DNA from: an uncultured Clostridia bacterium
GTDB lineage: Bacteria > Bacillota > Clostridia > Peptostreptococcales > Anaerovoracaceae
Length of the DNA stretch: 64,000 bases
Assembly (NCBI GenBank): GCA_937900415.1
Contig: CALCEY010000005.1
Span: forward strand, 62,001-126,000
Direction of reading: 5' to 3'
Shown here: positions 25,325 to 33,343 of the stretch, in pieces
Position numbering within the stretch: the stretch's first letter is position 1
How the letters are laid out: the number at the start of each line of letters is the position of its first letter
Program-made: the position numbers and the translations under genes
Notes under the pieces: generated by a model
The model's input: the letters and a program-made list of their open reading frames with translations, nothing else
Told to the model about the DNA's origin: nothing
Databases searched by the model: none

Positions 25325-26059
25325 TTATCCCAAACGCTTGATTTCGCGCTGAAGCCTTGTAATTATCCGCTTCTCAAGTCTCGATATATAAGACTGGGAA
25401 ATTCCCAGCTTGTCGGCGACTTCTTTCTGCGTCATTTCTCTTCCGCTCTTCAGTCCAAATCTCATCTCCATCAGCTCCTTTTCCCTCGGTTCCAACTTGG
25501 TCATCGCTCCATAAAGCAGTTTTCTGTTCACCTCGTCCTCAAGCCTGTGATATACCAAATCTCCCTCCGTTCCCAAAATATCGGAAAGCAGCAGCTCGTT
25601 GCCGTCCCAATCCACATTAAGCGGCTCATCGAGACTCACCTCGCTCTTAAGCTTTGATGTTCTCCGCAGATACATAAGGATTTCATTTTCAATACATCTG
25701 GAGGCATATGTGGCCAGTTTTATATTTTTTTCCATCTTAAAAGTGTTGACGGCTTTAATGAGTCCTATTGTTCCTATGGAAATAAGGTCTTCTACGTTTA
25801 TTCCGACGTTTTCAAACTTTTTTGCTATATAGACGACCAGACGCAGATTTCTCTCTATCAATATGCTCCTTGCCTCCTGACTTCCTGCGGCGTATTCCTG
25901 CAAAAGCTTTTTTTCTTCCTCTCGGTCAAGGGGAGGCGGCAGTACATCGTTTCCGCCTATATAAAAAAGAGTTCTCGCTTTTCTCCTGCTAAACTCTTTT
26001 AACTTTCTCAGCAACAGGCTCATCTGTATAGTAGGCAAAAATCTGAACTCTTTATACAT
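25325..26059 (-). CDS. sigE: RNA polymerase sporulation sigma factor SigE (pro-sigma-E)
   Basis: A 244-residue factor with an N-terminal pro-sequence (through about residue 28) followed by YIGGNDVLPPPLDREEEKKLL, then NLRLVVYIAKKFENVGINVEDLISIGTIGLIKAVNTF (region 2) and ISQSYISRLEKRIITRL (region 4.2), the SigE signatures. The pro-sequence is cleaved by SpoIIGA in the mother cell after a signal from the forespore. The start overlaps the spoIIGA stop by 8 bp, so the protease and its substrate are made together. Confidence 0.95.
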   Translation of the reverse strand: MYKEFRFLPTIQMSLLLRKLKEFSRRKARTLFYIGGNDVLPPPLDREEEKKLLQEYAAGSQEARSILIERNLRLVVYIAKKFENVGINVEDLISIGTIGLIKAVNTFKMEKNIKLATYASRCIENEILMYLRRTSKLKSEVSLDEPLNVDWDGNELLLSDILGTEGDLVYHRLEDEVNRKLLYGAMTKLEPREKELMEMRFGLKSGREMTQKEVADKLGISQSYISRLEKRIITRLQREIKRLG

Positions 26060-26867
26060 CCTCCAATAATCCTCCTTCTAAAAAATCCTTGTTTATCAAG
26101 GCTTCAAAATCCCCGAAAATACCGTCATAGAAGGCTATGAAAGCTCCCTCGGAAATTTTTTTCTCAAATGTTATTTTATCGCTCCTTACGCCTTCAAGAT
26201 AGCCAAGCTCTACTCCGACGGTCTTGTATGGTATAAGGGCGTATCTGTCCCAAAGATCGGCCGGCCTGAAAGGCAGCTTTTCTGCACCTTTTTTATCCAG
26301 CAGAACAACCGGTTTCCCTGTTTCAGGTTCTCTGAGGCTGTTTCCTGAGTCCACGTAACCGTTGAAATCATAATTTTTATCGTCTATTACCATACTTACT
26401 TTTCCTCTTATCGCAATATCTTTGTTTTTTTTGCGTATCAATATGACAAACCAGTATGTAAGGCCAAAGGACAGCGTCCCGAAACATATTATTTTTAAAT
26501 ATGTAACCGCGTCTATGTAAATTATTCCCTGATGAGCTACGGCCGGCTGCTGCTGCCATAGAAGAAGCGCCATCACTGCTCCTCCGGACAGAAAAGTCAA
26601 TATGAGAAGGAGCGCAGATTTTTTGATTAAATTATGCCTTCCAAAGGCAGCTGCCGCTACCATCACTCCCGCCCCCAGTCTTAAAGCCGTGGAAATCATA
26701 CCATCCAGCGGTAAAAAAATAATGAAGCTGCTCATCCCGCATAATAGCGCTCCCGCAGCAAGACGTTTCCGTGCCGGCATCCGTCCCGTGAGCTTTCCTG
26801 TCAAGGCAAGAAGCAATACGCCTGTTATAAAATTTTCAATAAAAAGATATTCGCCGTAAATTATCAT
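26052..26867 (-). CDS. spoIIGA: Sigma-E processing peptidase SpoIIGA
   Basis: About 271 residues from ATG 26867 (MIIYGEYLFIENF), which has GAGG upstream. The open frame extends to 26972, but that part is encoded by a short direct repeat and is unlike the family. The N-terminal half has about five membrane segments, and the C-terminal half is the aspartic protease domain with VDSGNSLREPETGKPVVLLD (catalytic Asp in DSGN). It cleaves pro-sigma-E at the septum. A Spo0A box lies about 125 bp upstream. Confidence 0.9.
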   Translation of the reverse strand: MIIYGEYLFIENFITGVLLLALTGKLTGRMPARKRLAAGALLCGMSSFIIFLPLDGMISTALRLGAGVMVAAAAFGRHNLIKKSALLLILTFLSGGAVMALLLWQQQPAVAHQGIIYIDAVTYLKIICFGTLSFGLTYWFVILIRKKNKDIAIRGKVSMVIDDKNYDFNGYVDSGNSLREPETGKPVVLLDKKGAEKLPFRPADLWDRYALIPYKTVGVELGYLEGVRSDKITFEKKISEGAFIAFYDGIFGDFEALINKDFLEGGLLEDV

Positions 26868-26879
26868 AGCCTGCCTCGC

Positions 26880-26946
26880 AATTCCGCTTTGAAATTCTGC
26901 CGCATAACTCAGCTTTGAAATTCCGCTTTGAAATTCTGCCGCATAA
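26880..26946. repeat. 28-bp direct repeat upstream of spoIIGA
   Basis: The same 28 bases occur at 26880-26907 and 26919-26946 (39-bp period), each starting AATTCCGCTTTG and ending CCGCATAA. They lie between the Spo0A box and the spoIIGA start, in the expected untranslated leader. Confidence 0.8.
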
Positions 26947-26990
26947 TCCCGGCTTGCAGATATATGATACATATATAGCGGCGCAAAGTA

Positions 26991-26997
26991 TGTCGAA
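26991..26997 (+). promoter_or_regulatory. Spo0A box upstream of spoIIGA
   Basis: TGTCGAA is an exact 0A box core. On the minus strand TTTGCG and TATATC, 17 bp apart, follow just downstream as a possible promoter. Spo0A control of spoIIG operons is well established in Bacillus and Clostridium. Confidence 0.55.
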
Positions 26998-27069
26998 AGC
27001 CGTCAGGCAAAAAAAAATACTTCGTCCGTTTCAAAAGCTGAACTTTTACGTTTCTCTGAGGGGAAAAAG

Positions 27070-27078
27070 TGGTATAAT
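27070..27078 (+). promoter_or_regulatory. Extended -10 promoter of the ferritin gene
   Basis: TGGTATAAT matches TGnTATAAT, 85 bp before the ferritin ATG. The -35 region is poor. Confidence 0.5.
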
Positions 27079-27162
27079 AAAACAATATACAAAATGGTAG
27101 TGCAGAGGCAACGCCTGAATATAAGATTCGGCTGCCATATGAAGAAAGGAGATAAAAAACTC

Positions 27163-27672
27163 ATGAATAAAAAAGTAGCAGAATTAATAAACGATCAGAT
27201 AAACAAAGAATTTTACTCGGCTTATCTATATCTGGAGTTTGCTAATTACTATGACTCCATAGGTCTTGACGGCTTTGAAAACTGGTATCGCATACAGGCG
27301 CAGGAGGAACGAGACCATGCTATGCTTTTTTACGAATATCTGCATAACAACGATGTAAAGGTTGAGTTCAAGGCCATCGACAAGCCTGAATGTACTCTCA
27401 ACGACAAAATGGATCCTCTTAAACAGGGGCTTGAACACGAAAAATATGTTACTTCACTCATCAATAACATTTATGCCGCAGCATATGAAGACCACGATTT
27501 CAGAACGATGCAGATGCTGGACTGGTTTGTCAAGGAGCAGGGCGAAGAGGAAAAATCCGCCTCGGACATGATAACAAAGATGGAACTTTTCGGCGACGAT
27601 GCAAAGGGACTTTACATGCTCAACAGCGAAATGCTGAACCGCACATACAGCGCACCTTCTCTTACTCTGTAA
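27163..27672 (+). CDS. ftnA: Ferritin (non-heme)
   Basis: A 169-residue four-helix-bundle protein from ATG 27163 (MNKKVAELINDQINKEFYSAYLYLEFANYY). The di-iron ferroxidase ligands are visible: a Glu in the first helix, EERDH in the second (AQEERDHAMLFYEYL), and VKEQGEEEKSASDM in the fourth. It stores iron and detoxifies Fe(II) in a 24-mer, useful for an anaerobe meeting oxygen. AGGAG lies 11 nt upstream; an in-frame ATG at 27139 is less likely. It is a single gene followed by a strong terminator. Confidence 0.92.
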   Translation: MNKKVAELINDQINKEFYSAYLYLEFANYYDSIGLDGFENWYRIQAQEERDHAMLFYEYLHNNDVKVEFKAIDKPECTLNDKMDPLKQGLEHEKYVTSLINNIYAAAYEDHDFRTMQMLDWFVKEQGEEEKSASDMITKMELFGDDAKGLYMLNSEMLNRTYSAPSLTL

Positions 27673-27797
27673 CAGGCGGAGATCCTATACGACGCCTTAT
27701 TTATCAAAAGCCTCTTAAGAGCTTCACAGGGACTTCTGAACTTTCGCTGAAGCTGTTTAAGAGCAGAGGGAATATCGGCGGACACTGTATATAATGC

Positions 27798-27847
27798 AAA
27801 AAACCGCAGAACTCTTTGGTTCTTCCAAAGAGTTCCTGCGGTTTTTT
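27798..27847 (+). terminator. Strong terminator after ferritin, bidirectional
   Basis: AAAAAACCGCAG and CTGCGGTTTTTT enclose AACTCTTTGG/CCAAAGAGTT with small internal offsets. T tracts on both strands also allow it to stop the convergent ArsC/Spx-like gene. Confidence 0.85.
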
Positions 27848-27957
27848 ATATTTATTTGCAGGCTTGCTTTTCCTGCTGTACAAGTTTCACCTTTAAGCTT
27901 CTATCTTTGTCCTCCCCCTTGCGCTCCGCTCGTCTTGCGCTTAGTTTGGGCAAAAAC

Positions 27958-28302
27958 TTAAAGCTGTTCCCACTCAGCAGGTTTAAATCCAATCAAAACA
28001 CGAGTTTCTGTAATCAGCAACGGTCTTTTAACCAACATTCCGTCGGTCGCCAGCAATTTGAGCTGCTCATCCTCGCTCATATGGGGAAGTTTATCCTTCA
28101 GCTCCATGGATTTATACAGAAGTCCGCTGGTATTGAAAAATTTTTTGAGTGGCAACCCGCTCCGAAGGCTCCATTCTTTAAGTTCTTCATAAGTAGGGTT
28201 CTGTTCTTTTATATGTCTGTCCTCATATTTCAAATTTCTGTCGTCAAGCCATTTCTTTGCTTTCTTGCAGGTAGTGCATTTAGGGTACTGGATAAATAAC
28301 AT
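27958..28302 (-). CDS. ArsC/Spx-family thioredoxin-fold protein
   Basis: A 114-residue protein from ATG 28302 with AAGGAAGG upstream; the frame is open further upstream but has no support. The sequence MLFIQYPKCTTCKKAKKWLD has the redox CxxC (Cys9, Cys12) of ArsC/Spx/YffB proteins, and LLVKRPLLI-like sequence (GMLVKRPLLITETRVLIGF) holds the conserved Arg-Pro of the fold. Family members are glutathione- or thioredoxin-linked reductases or, for Spx, RNA polymerase-binding stress regulators. I cannot tell these apart here. The RPLL motif with no Spx RxxA element seen favours a reductase. Confidence 0.85.
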   Translation of the reverse strand: MLFIQYPKCTTCKKAKKWLDDRNLKYEDRHIKEQNPTYEELKEWSLRSGLPLKKFFNTSGLLYKSMELKDKLPHMSEDEQLKLLATDGMLVKRPLLITETRVLIGFKPAEWEQL

Positions 28303-28369
28303 TTTTTCCTTCCTTTCTGTCGTCATGACGAGTTTTGCAATATGCAAGCTCCTCGCCTGCTGCATATAT

Positions 28370-29317
28370 CTATAAAATTTGTGGTATCATTATGTCTATC
28401 GCCTGAGGGACTGCCTCCATAATTACCTTTCCCGCGTCCGTTATCTCCCCGTCTGTACAAAGCCTCATGCTTTCCTCCAGCGGCGTAATTACTACTTTTC
28501 TGCATTGTTTAAAAAGGAGCAGCCTGTCTATATCCTCAAGCCCAAGATGAGTCCCTTTGGCATATGAAGGAAATTTACTCACAAATTCCCGTCTTGAAAC
28601 GTTATATATTATGTTAAGGTCCATCAAGCCGTCTTTGAGCGAGGCTCTAGGTGAACTTTTCACTCCTCCCCCACAGTATGACCCATTAGCTACGGCTGTA
28701 AGAAGCACCTTTCCCTCGTGAACAAGTTCGCCGTCCGCTTCTACTTTCAGACAAGCCCCCTTTTTCTTAATCAAAATTCCCACTACTGCGGCAAGATATG
28801 CCATCGAGCCTTTCAAAAATGGATATTTCTTAAGAGTTCCCGTCAGATCTACCACGTTACAGTCAAATCCTATATTAAACATGTTTATACAGTAACGCGT
28901 CTGCATCTTCCCCGCTAAGGAGCCTTCATATTTTATTACGTCCGCTTTAGTCGTTTCTGCTTTAAGCTGAGCTTCGATACTCATGAAATCTCCTGCGTCA
29001 GGAAAGTTCCTTACAAAATCATTCCCTGTTCCTATCGGCATAATTCCGACGGCAACATTTTCGTAGCCTATTACGCCGTTGATAACCTCGTTGACGGTTC
29101 CGTCTCCTCCGCAGGCTATGAGCCTCAAAGCTTCTCCCTTTTCCCGCAGTTCGGCAGCGGCTGTCCTCGCAAATTTTTCCGCGTCCCCCACGCTCTTCGT
29201 AAGATAGAAACCTGCCGGTATTCCTGTTCTTTCCGATACCAGTTTTATTTCTTCTTTCAGTCTGTCAATGCCTTTTCCCTTTCCTGCCTCGGGATTAACT
29301 ATAAAAATTACCTTCAT
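28370..29317 (-). CDS. Diacylglycerol/lipid kinase family protein (DagK/YegS-like)
   Basis: A 315-residue protein starting MKVIFIVNPEAGKGKG, with nucleotide-binding GGDGTVNEVINGV and PIGTGNDF motifs near residues 85-120, the catalytic signature of the DAGK_cat superfamily. CGGGVKSSPRASLKDGLMDL is the conserved metal-binding segment near residue 225. It phosphorylates a membrane lipid such as diacylglycerol, probably recycling it from lipoteichoic-acid or osmoregulated glycan synthesis. It is cytoplasmic and peripheral, with no membrane segment. The gene is divergent from the M29 aminopeptidase gene. Confidence 0.88.
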   Translation of the reverse strand: MKVIFIVNPEAGKGKGIDRLKEEIKLVSERTGIPAGFYLTKSVGDAEKFARTAAAELREKGEALRLIACGGDGTVNEVINGVIGYENVAVGIMPIGTGNDFVRNFPDAGDFMSIEAQLKAETTKADVIKYEGSLAGKMQTRYCINMFNIGFDCNVVDLTGTLKKYPFLKGSMAYLAAVVGILIKKKGACLKVEADGELVHEGKVLLTAVANGSYCGGGVKSSPRASLKDGLMDLNIIYNVSRREFVSKFPSYAKGTHLGLEDIDRLLLFKQCRKVVITPLEESMRLCTDGEITDAGKVIMEAVPQAIDIMIPQIL

Positions 29318-29458
29318 TAAAAATATACCGTCGTCCTTGTTAAGATTCTGTATATTATCATTTTACATTTTTTACAGTATAAATCAACTGCTACTTTTAA
29401 TTTGCGCATTTCTGGGTTATAATATCTACAGTAATTTTAATAAAAACGGGAGGCAAAT

Positions 29459-30568
29459 ATGGACTCAAGAATAGAAAAGCTTTCAAAGCTTCTCACATCT
29501 TATTCGTGTGAATTGAAAAAAGGTGAAAAAGTGCTTATCGACTACGAAGGAGAATGTTGCAGGCCTCTGGTAAGACAGCTCATCAAAGACTCGTATAAAT
29601 TGGGAGCCAGACCTTACGTCAATCACAGAGACAGCTCCATACTGCGGGAAATTCTTTTAAATGCCGATGAAAACCAGATAGAGTTTTTAAATGATTATCA
29701 ACTTTATCAGATGAAGGGAATGGACGCTTATATCGCCGTAAGAGGCGGAGAAAACACGTCTGAGCTGGCCGACGTTCCTTCAGAAAAAATGAATATGTAT
29801 TATAAACTCACAAGCCCTACGCTTGATTACAGGGTAAACAAAACCAAATGGGTCATACTGAGATACCCCGTCCCTTCCATGGCACAGCTTGCAGGCATGT
29901 CGCAGGAAGCATTTGAGGATTTCTTCTTCGACGTATGCACCCTTGACTATAAAAAAATGAGCAAGGCCATGGATTCGCTCGCAGATCTGATGAACAAGAC
30001 CGATAAGGTCCGTCTTACAGGCCCTGGAACAGATTTGACGTTTTCAATCAAAGATATTCCCGCTGTCAAGTGCGACGGTCTGCGCAACATTCCTGACGGA
30101 GAAGTTTATACAGCCCCTGTAAAGGACTCTATGAACGGAGTTATCAGCTACAACACCTTTTCAGAGGAGCAAGGCTTCACCTTTGAAAATATAAGGTTTG
30201 AAATAGAAAACGGAAAAATCGTCAATGCGACGGCCAACGATACCTATAGAATCAACGAGCTTCTGGATACAGACGAGGGCGCCCGTTACTTCGGGGAATT
30301 TGCAATCGGAGTAAATCCTTTCGTGCTCACCCCGATGAAAGATACGCTGTTTGATGAAAAAATCTGCGGCAGCTTCCACCTGACTCCCGGAAAATGCTAC
30401 GAGGACGCCTACAATGGCAATAATTCTGCTGTTCACTGGGATCTCGTCATGATTCAGCGTCCCGAATACGGCGGCGGTGAAATCTACTTCGACGACGTAT
30501 TGATCCGTAAAGATGGTATATTCGTAATAGATGAACTCAAAGGCTTAAATCCTGAAAACCTGAAATAA
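29459..30568 (+). CDS. M29-family metallo-aminopeptidase (AmpS/PepS-like)
   Basis: A 369-residue cytoplasmic enzyme of the thermophilic aminopeptidase family M29. The C-terminal half bears the metal-ligand region: IPDGEVYTAPVKDSMNGVI (Glu), GEFAIGVNPF (Glu), EDAYNGNNSAVHWDLVM (His and Asp). It trims N-terminal residues from peptides during protein turnover. GGGAGG precedes the ATG and a TATAAT lies at 29418-29423, about 35 bp upstream. It is monocistronic as far as seen. Confidence 0.9.
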   Translation: MDSRIEKLSKLLTSYSCELKKGEKVLIDYEGECCRPLVRQLIKDSYKLGARPYVNHRDSSILREILLNADENQIEFLNDYQLYQMKGMDAYIAVRGGENTSELADVPSEKMNMYYKLTSPTLDYRVNKTKWVILRYPVPSMAQLAGMSQEAFEDFFFDVCTLDYKKMSKAMDSLADLMNKTDKVRLTGPGTDLTFSIKDIPAVKCDGLRNIPDGEVYTAPVKDSMNGVISYNTFSEEQGFTFENIRFEIENGKIVNATANDTYRINELLDTDEGARYFGEFAIGVNPFVLTPMKDTLFDEKICGSFHLTPGKCYEDAYNGNNSAVHWDLVMIQRPEYGGGEIYFDDVLIRKDGIFVIDELKGLNPENLK

Positions 30569-30580
30569 CAAGGCACTTTC

Positions 30581-30637
30581 GGCCTGAAAAAAATAGATGC
30601 TGCCGGCCTGAAAAAAATAGATGCTGCCGGCCTGAAA
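30581..30637. repeat. 24-bp tandem repeat, 2.4 copies
   Basis: The unit GGCCTGAAAAAAATAGATGC plus TGCC occurs at 30581-30604 and 30605-30628, and a third begins at 30629. It lies just past the aminopeptidase stop codon. Confidence 0.8.
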
Positions 30638-30858
30638 CAACGTCTTTTCAGTTGCTTTAAGCAGCGCTTTGACAACATTCCGGAAATTGCCTCAGGCGGC
30701 GCGCCTGGCGGTACGTCTTGCATGATGTTTTCTGCATTCTCCTGACCTGCCGCTTAAAAAAGGCTTCCTCTGAACGGCAAAGACCGGCTGCCAATTACAA
30801 CTGCCGGCAAAATCACAGGAAGTCAACGTCCATGATAAATATAACAAAAGGAGCGATA

Positions 30859-31920
30859 ATGAAGAAAAAGAAAATTGCAGTGCTCTTCGGAGGATGTTCC
30901 AGCGAATACGGAATTTCTCTGAAATCAAGCTATAGTGTTTTGAAATACATTGACAAGGAAAAATATGAAGCTATTCCTATAGGCATAACAGAAAACGGAG
31001 ATTGGTATCATTATTGCGGTGACATTGAAAAAATCATTGATGATTCATGGCAGGATGAAAAAAACACATGTATACCGGCATATATCGTACCTGACAGAAG
31101 CGTTCACGGCATGATAGAACTTGGTGGCAACGGTCCTGTATTTACAAGATTAGATGGAGTTTTTCCAATGTTACACGGAAAAAACGGCGAAGATGGTACA
31201 GTCCAGGGACTCATCACTCTTGCAGGAATCCCTTTGATGGGCTGCGGCGTTCTCTCTTCCGCCCTTTGCATGGACAAGTACCGTGCGCACGTCGTTGCCG
31301 AAGCGGCGGGAATTGCAGTTCCCAAAGCGGCAAGCATTGCAGGGCACTTTGATAAAGCTGCCATAATAGAAAAAATTAAAGCTCTTACTTATCCGCTTTT
31401 TGTAAAACCCGTAAACGCAGGTTCCTCTTATGGAATAACCGTGGTCGAAAGTAAGGAGCAGATCATGGACGCAGTCAATCTTGCCCTCCAATATGACAGC
31501 GAAGTCATAATCGAGGAAAAAATTGACGGTTTTGAGGTCGGCTGCTCTATCATAGGCGACGGCAGCGGAAATGACATCGTCGGCAGAGTAGATGAGATAG
31601 AACTTTTCACAGGCTGTTTCTTTGATTACACGAGAAAGTATACCGGCGTTGATTCAAAGATACACACACCTGCCAGAATAGATTCCGAAACTGAAGAGCG
31701 GATAAAAGAAACGGGGCTTGCCCTTTTTAAGGCTTTAGGCTGTAAAGGATATGCCCGCCTCGATATGTTCCTCACCCCTGAGGGAAAAATAGTGTTCAAC
31801 GAAATAAACACAATACCAGGCTTCACCTCGGTAAGCCGCTTCCCTAAAATGATGGCGGGGGTCGGACTCGAATACAAAGATGTGATAAGCAAAATCATAG
31901 AAATTGGATTATCGGAATAA
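30859..31920 (+). CDS. D-alanine--D-alanine/D-serine ligase family protein (VanG-like)
   Basis: A 353-residue ATP-grasp ligase from ATG 30859, with AAGGAG 5 nt upstream. The sequence runs KIAVLFGGCSSEYGISL, PIGITENGDWYHY, FPMLHGKNGEDGTVQG, SSALCMDKYRAH, FVKPVNAGSSYGI, FFDYTRKYTG and FNEINTIPGFTS. In my recollection this order and wording is closer to VanG/VanC-type D-Ala-D-Ser ligases than to standard Ddl. It makes the terminal dipeptide of peptidoglycan precursors. No vanT racemase, vanXY peptidase or VanRS genes are adjacent, so a housekeeping Ddl role is as likely as resistance. The substrate cannot be decided from the sequence. Confidence 0.85.
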   Translation: MKKKKIAVLFGGCSSEYGISLKSSYSVLKYIDKEKYEAIPIGITENGDWYHYCGDIEKIIDDSWQDEKNTCIPAYIVPDRSVHGMIELGGNGPVFTRLDGVFPMLHGKNGEDGTVQGLITLAGIPLMGCGVLSSALCMDKYRAHVVAEAAGIAVPKAASIAGHFDKAAIIEKIKALTYPLFVKPVNAGSSYGITVVESKEQIMDAVNLALQYDSEVIIEEKIDGFEVGCSIIGDGSGNDIVGRVDEIELFTGCFFDYTRKYTGVDSKIHTPARIDSETEERIKETGLALFKALGCKGYARLDMFLTPEGKIVFNEINTIPGFTSVSRFPKMMAGVGLEYKDVISKIIEIGLSE

Positions 31921-31936
31921 ATAATCGAAAAAAAGA

Positions 31937-31964
31937 GGGGGGGAGCATCCGCTGGCTCCCCCCC
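31937..31964 (+). terminator. GC-rich hairpin after the ligase gene
   Basis: GGGGGGGAGC (31937-31946) pairs perfectly with GCTCCCCCCC (31955-31964). No good T tract follows on the plus strand, but an A tract on the left gives T residues on the minus strand, so it may serve the Ung side. Confidence 0.55.
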
Positions 31965-32104
31965 TTCAAGCCGCTATATGTACGGTTCTTCGCATTGTTC
32001 TTTTTAAAGCAGTGTTCACGTGAACCGTCTTTTGATTTTCATTTTACCTGCGCAGCCTATACGGGCGGCATGCAGATTCCTCTATTGTTTATCAGGCTCT
32101 GCCG

Positions 32105-32773
32105 CTAATCAAGTCTCCAATCTACAGGCTCTTGTCCTGTGATTTCAAGAAATCTGTTTACTTTGCTGAAATACCTTCCTCCAAAAAAACCGTTAAACGC
32201 AGAAAGTGGACTGGGATGGGCTCCCGTAATTATCATATGCTCTTTATTTGTTATCAGCGCCTGCTTTGATTTCGCATTGGCTCCCCACAATATGAACGCC
32301 ACCTGTGTCTGCTTCTCGTTTAACGACTCAACTATTTTATCCGTAAAAGTTTCCCATCCTCTGCCTTTGTGGGAATTGGCCTCTCCCCGTCTCACAGTAA
32401 GCGCCGTGTTCAAAAGCAGTACGCCTTGCTTGGCCCATTCGGCCAGGCAGCCATGCTTGGGAGGCTCTATGCCAAGATCCTCTTTAATTTCTTTATATAT
32501 ATTCACAAGCGACGGCGGAATTTTTATTCCTTTATTCACAGAAAAGCAAAGTCCGTGAGCCTGATTTGGCTCATGGTAAGGATCCTGTCCCAAAATCACC
32601 ACTTTTGTTTTCTCATAAGACGAATATTTCAACGCATTAAAAACGTCCTCCTCCGGCGGATAAACAGTATACGCCGATCTTTCCTCTTCAACAAAAACTT
32701 CCAGCTTTTTAAAATATGGCTTTTCAAACTCACCTTTTAAAATGTTATCCCAATCGTTTCCTATGCGAACCAT
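32105..32773 (-). CDS. ung: Uracil-DNA glycosylase, family 1
   Basis: A 222-residue enzyme with the family-1 motifs GQDPYH (62-67, catalytic Asp64), GLCFSV, LLLNTALTVRRG and the C-terminal HPSPLSAF loop (catalytic His). It removes uracil from DNA at the start of base excision repair. The length is standard. The gene stands alone, facing away from a repeat-rich intergenic region. Confidence 0.95.
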   Translation of the reverse strand: MVRIGNDWDNILKGEFEKPYFKKLEVFVEEERSAYTVYPPEEDVFNALKYSSYEKTKVVILGQDPYHEPNQAHGLCFSVNKGIKIPPSLVNIYKEIKEDLGIEPPKHGCLAEWAKQGVLLLNTALTVRRGEANSHKGRGWETFTDKIVESLNEKQTQVAFILWGANAKSKQALITNKEHMIITGAHPSPLSAFNGFFGGRYFSKVNRFLEITGQEPVDWRLD

Positions 32774-32956
32774 GCCTTTCCTCCCGATTTGTTCTGAATA
32801 TTGATGAAAATTTTGCTTTAGAGCTCAACGCTTCTCGAGCAAGCTCAGTTTTTCGAGCAATCCCGTCGACATTAAGACGAAATCGCCTTTAAGTGTTTAA
32901 GATAGCAAAAATAAATGACAAAGGTTAAAAATATATAAATGTTCAAAATAAGTATT

Positions 32957-33274
32957 TCAGCGGTGATTCAATGAACCCTGCCTTGCGGCAACGCCGAACA
33001 ACATGATTTTGGGTTCGTTATAACGCCATCCGGTTAGGTAAAAGGCGTTTCAATGAACCCTGCCTTGCGGCAACGCCGAACAACATAACATCGGGTTCAT
33101 TATACCACAAAGCACGTATGTCAGCGGCGTTTCAATGAACCCTGCCCTGCGGCAACGCCGAACAACATGATTTTGGGTTCGTTATAACGCCATCCGGTTA
33201 GGTAAAAGGCGTTTCAATGAACCCTGCCCTGCGGCAACGCCGAACAATATAACATCGGGTTCATTATACCACAA
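32957..33274. repeat. Four copies of an 82-bp palindromic extragenic repeat (two A-B dimers)
   Basis: Between ung and the DUF6873 gene, an 82-bp unit occurs four times, with GAACCC cores at 32973, 33055, 33137 and 33219. Units 1 and 3 share one version and units 2 and 4 another, so the array is a 164-bp dimer duplicated almost exactly. Each unit has outer arms CAATGAACCC and GGGTTCGTTA or GGGTTCATTA, extended in A units by GGCGTT/AACGCC, and an inner TGCC-TTGC-GGCA mini-hairpin. No coding potential is apparent. The rest of the 570-bp gap (32774-32956 and 33275-33331) shows nothing else recognisable. Confidence 0.9.
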
Positions 33275-33343
33275 ATCCCCTCCCGGTGATTTACTTTAAT
33301 AAAAACTATATAAATTGTTTTCGCTTTCGTGTATAATAAATTT

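Noticed and set aside
26868..26972. N-terminal extension of SpoIIGA by 35 residues
   Set aside because: It is encoded by the 28-bp direct repeat, has no ribosome binding site and is absent from known SpoIIGA proteins; ATG 26867 has GAGG upstream.
32957..33274. The 82-bp repeats as a second CRISPR array
   Set aside because: There is no constant repeat with variable spacers: the whole unit is repeated and the intervening sequences are themselves shared between alternate copies.
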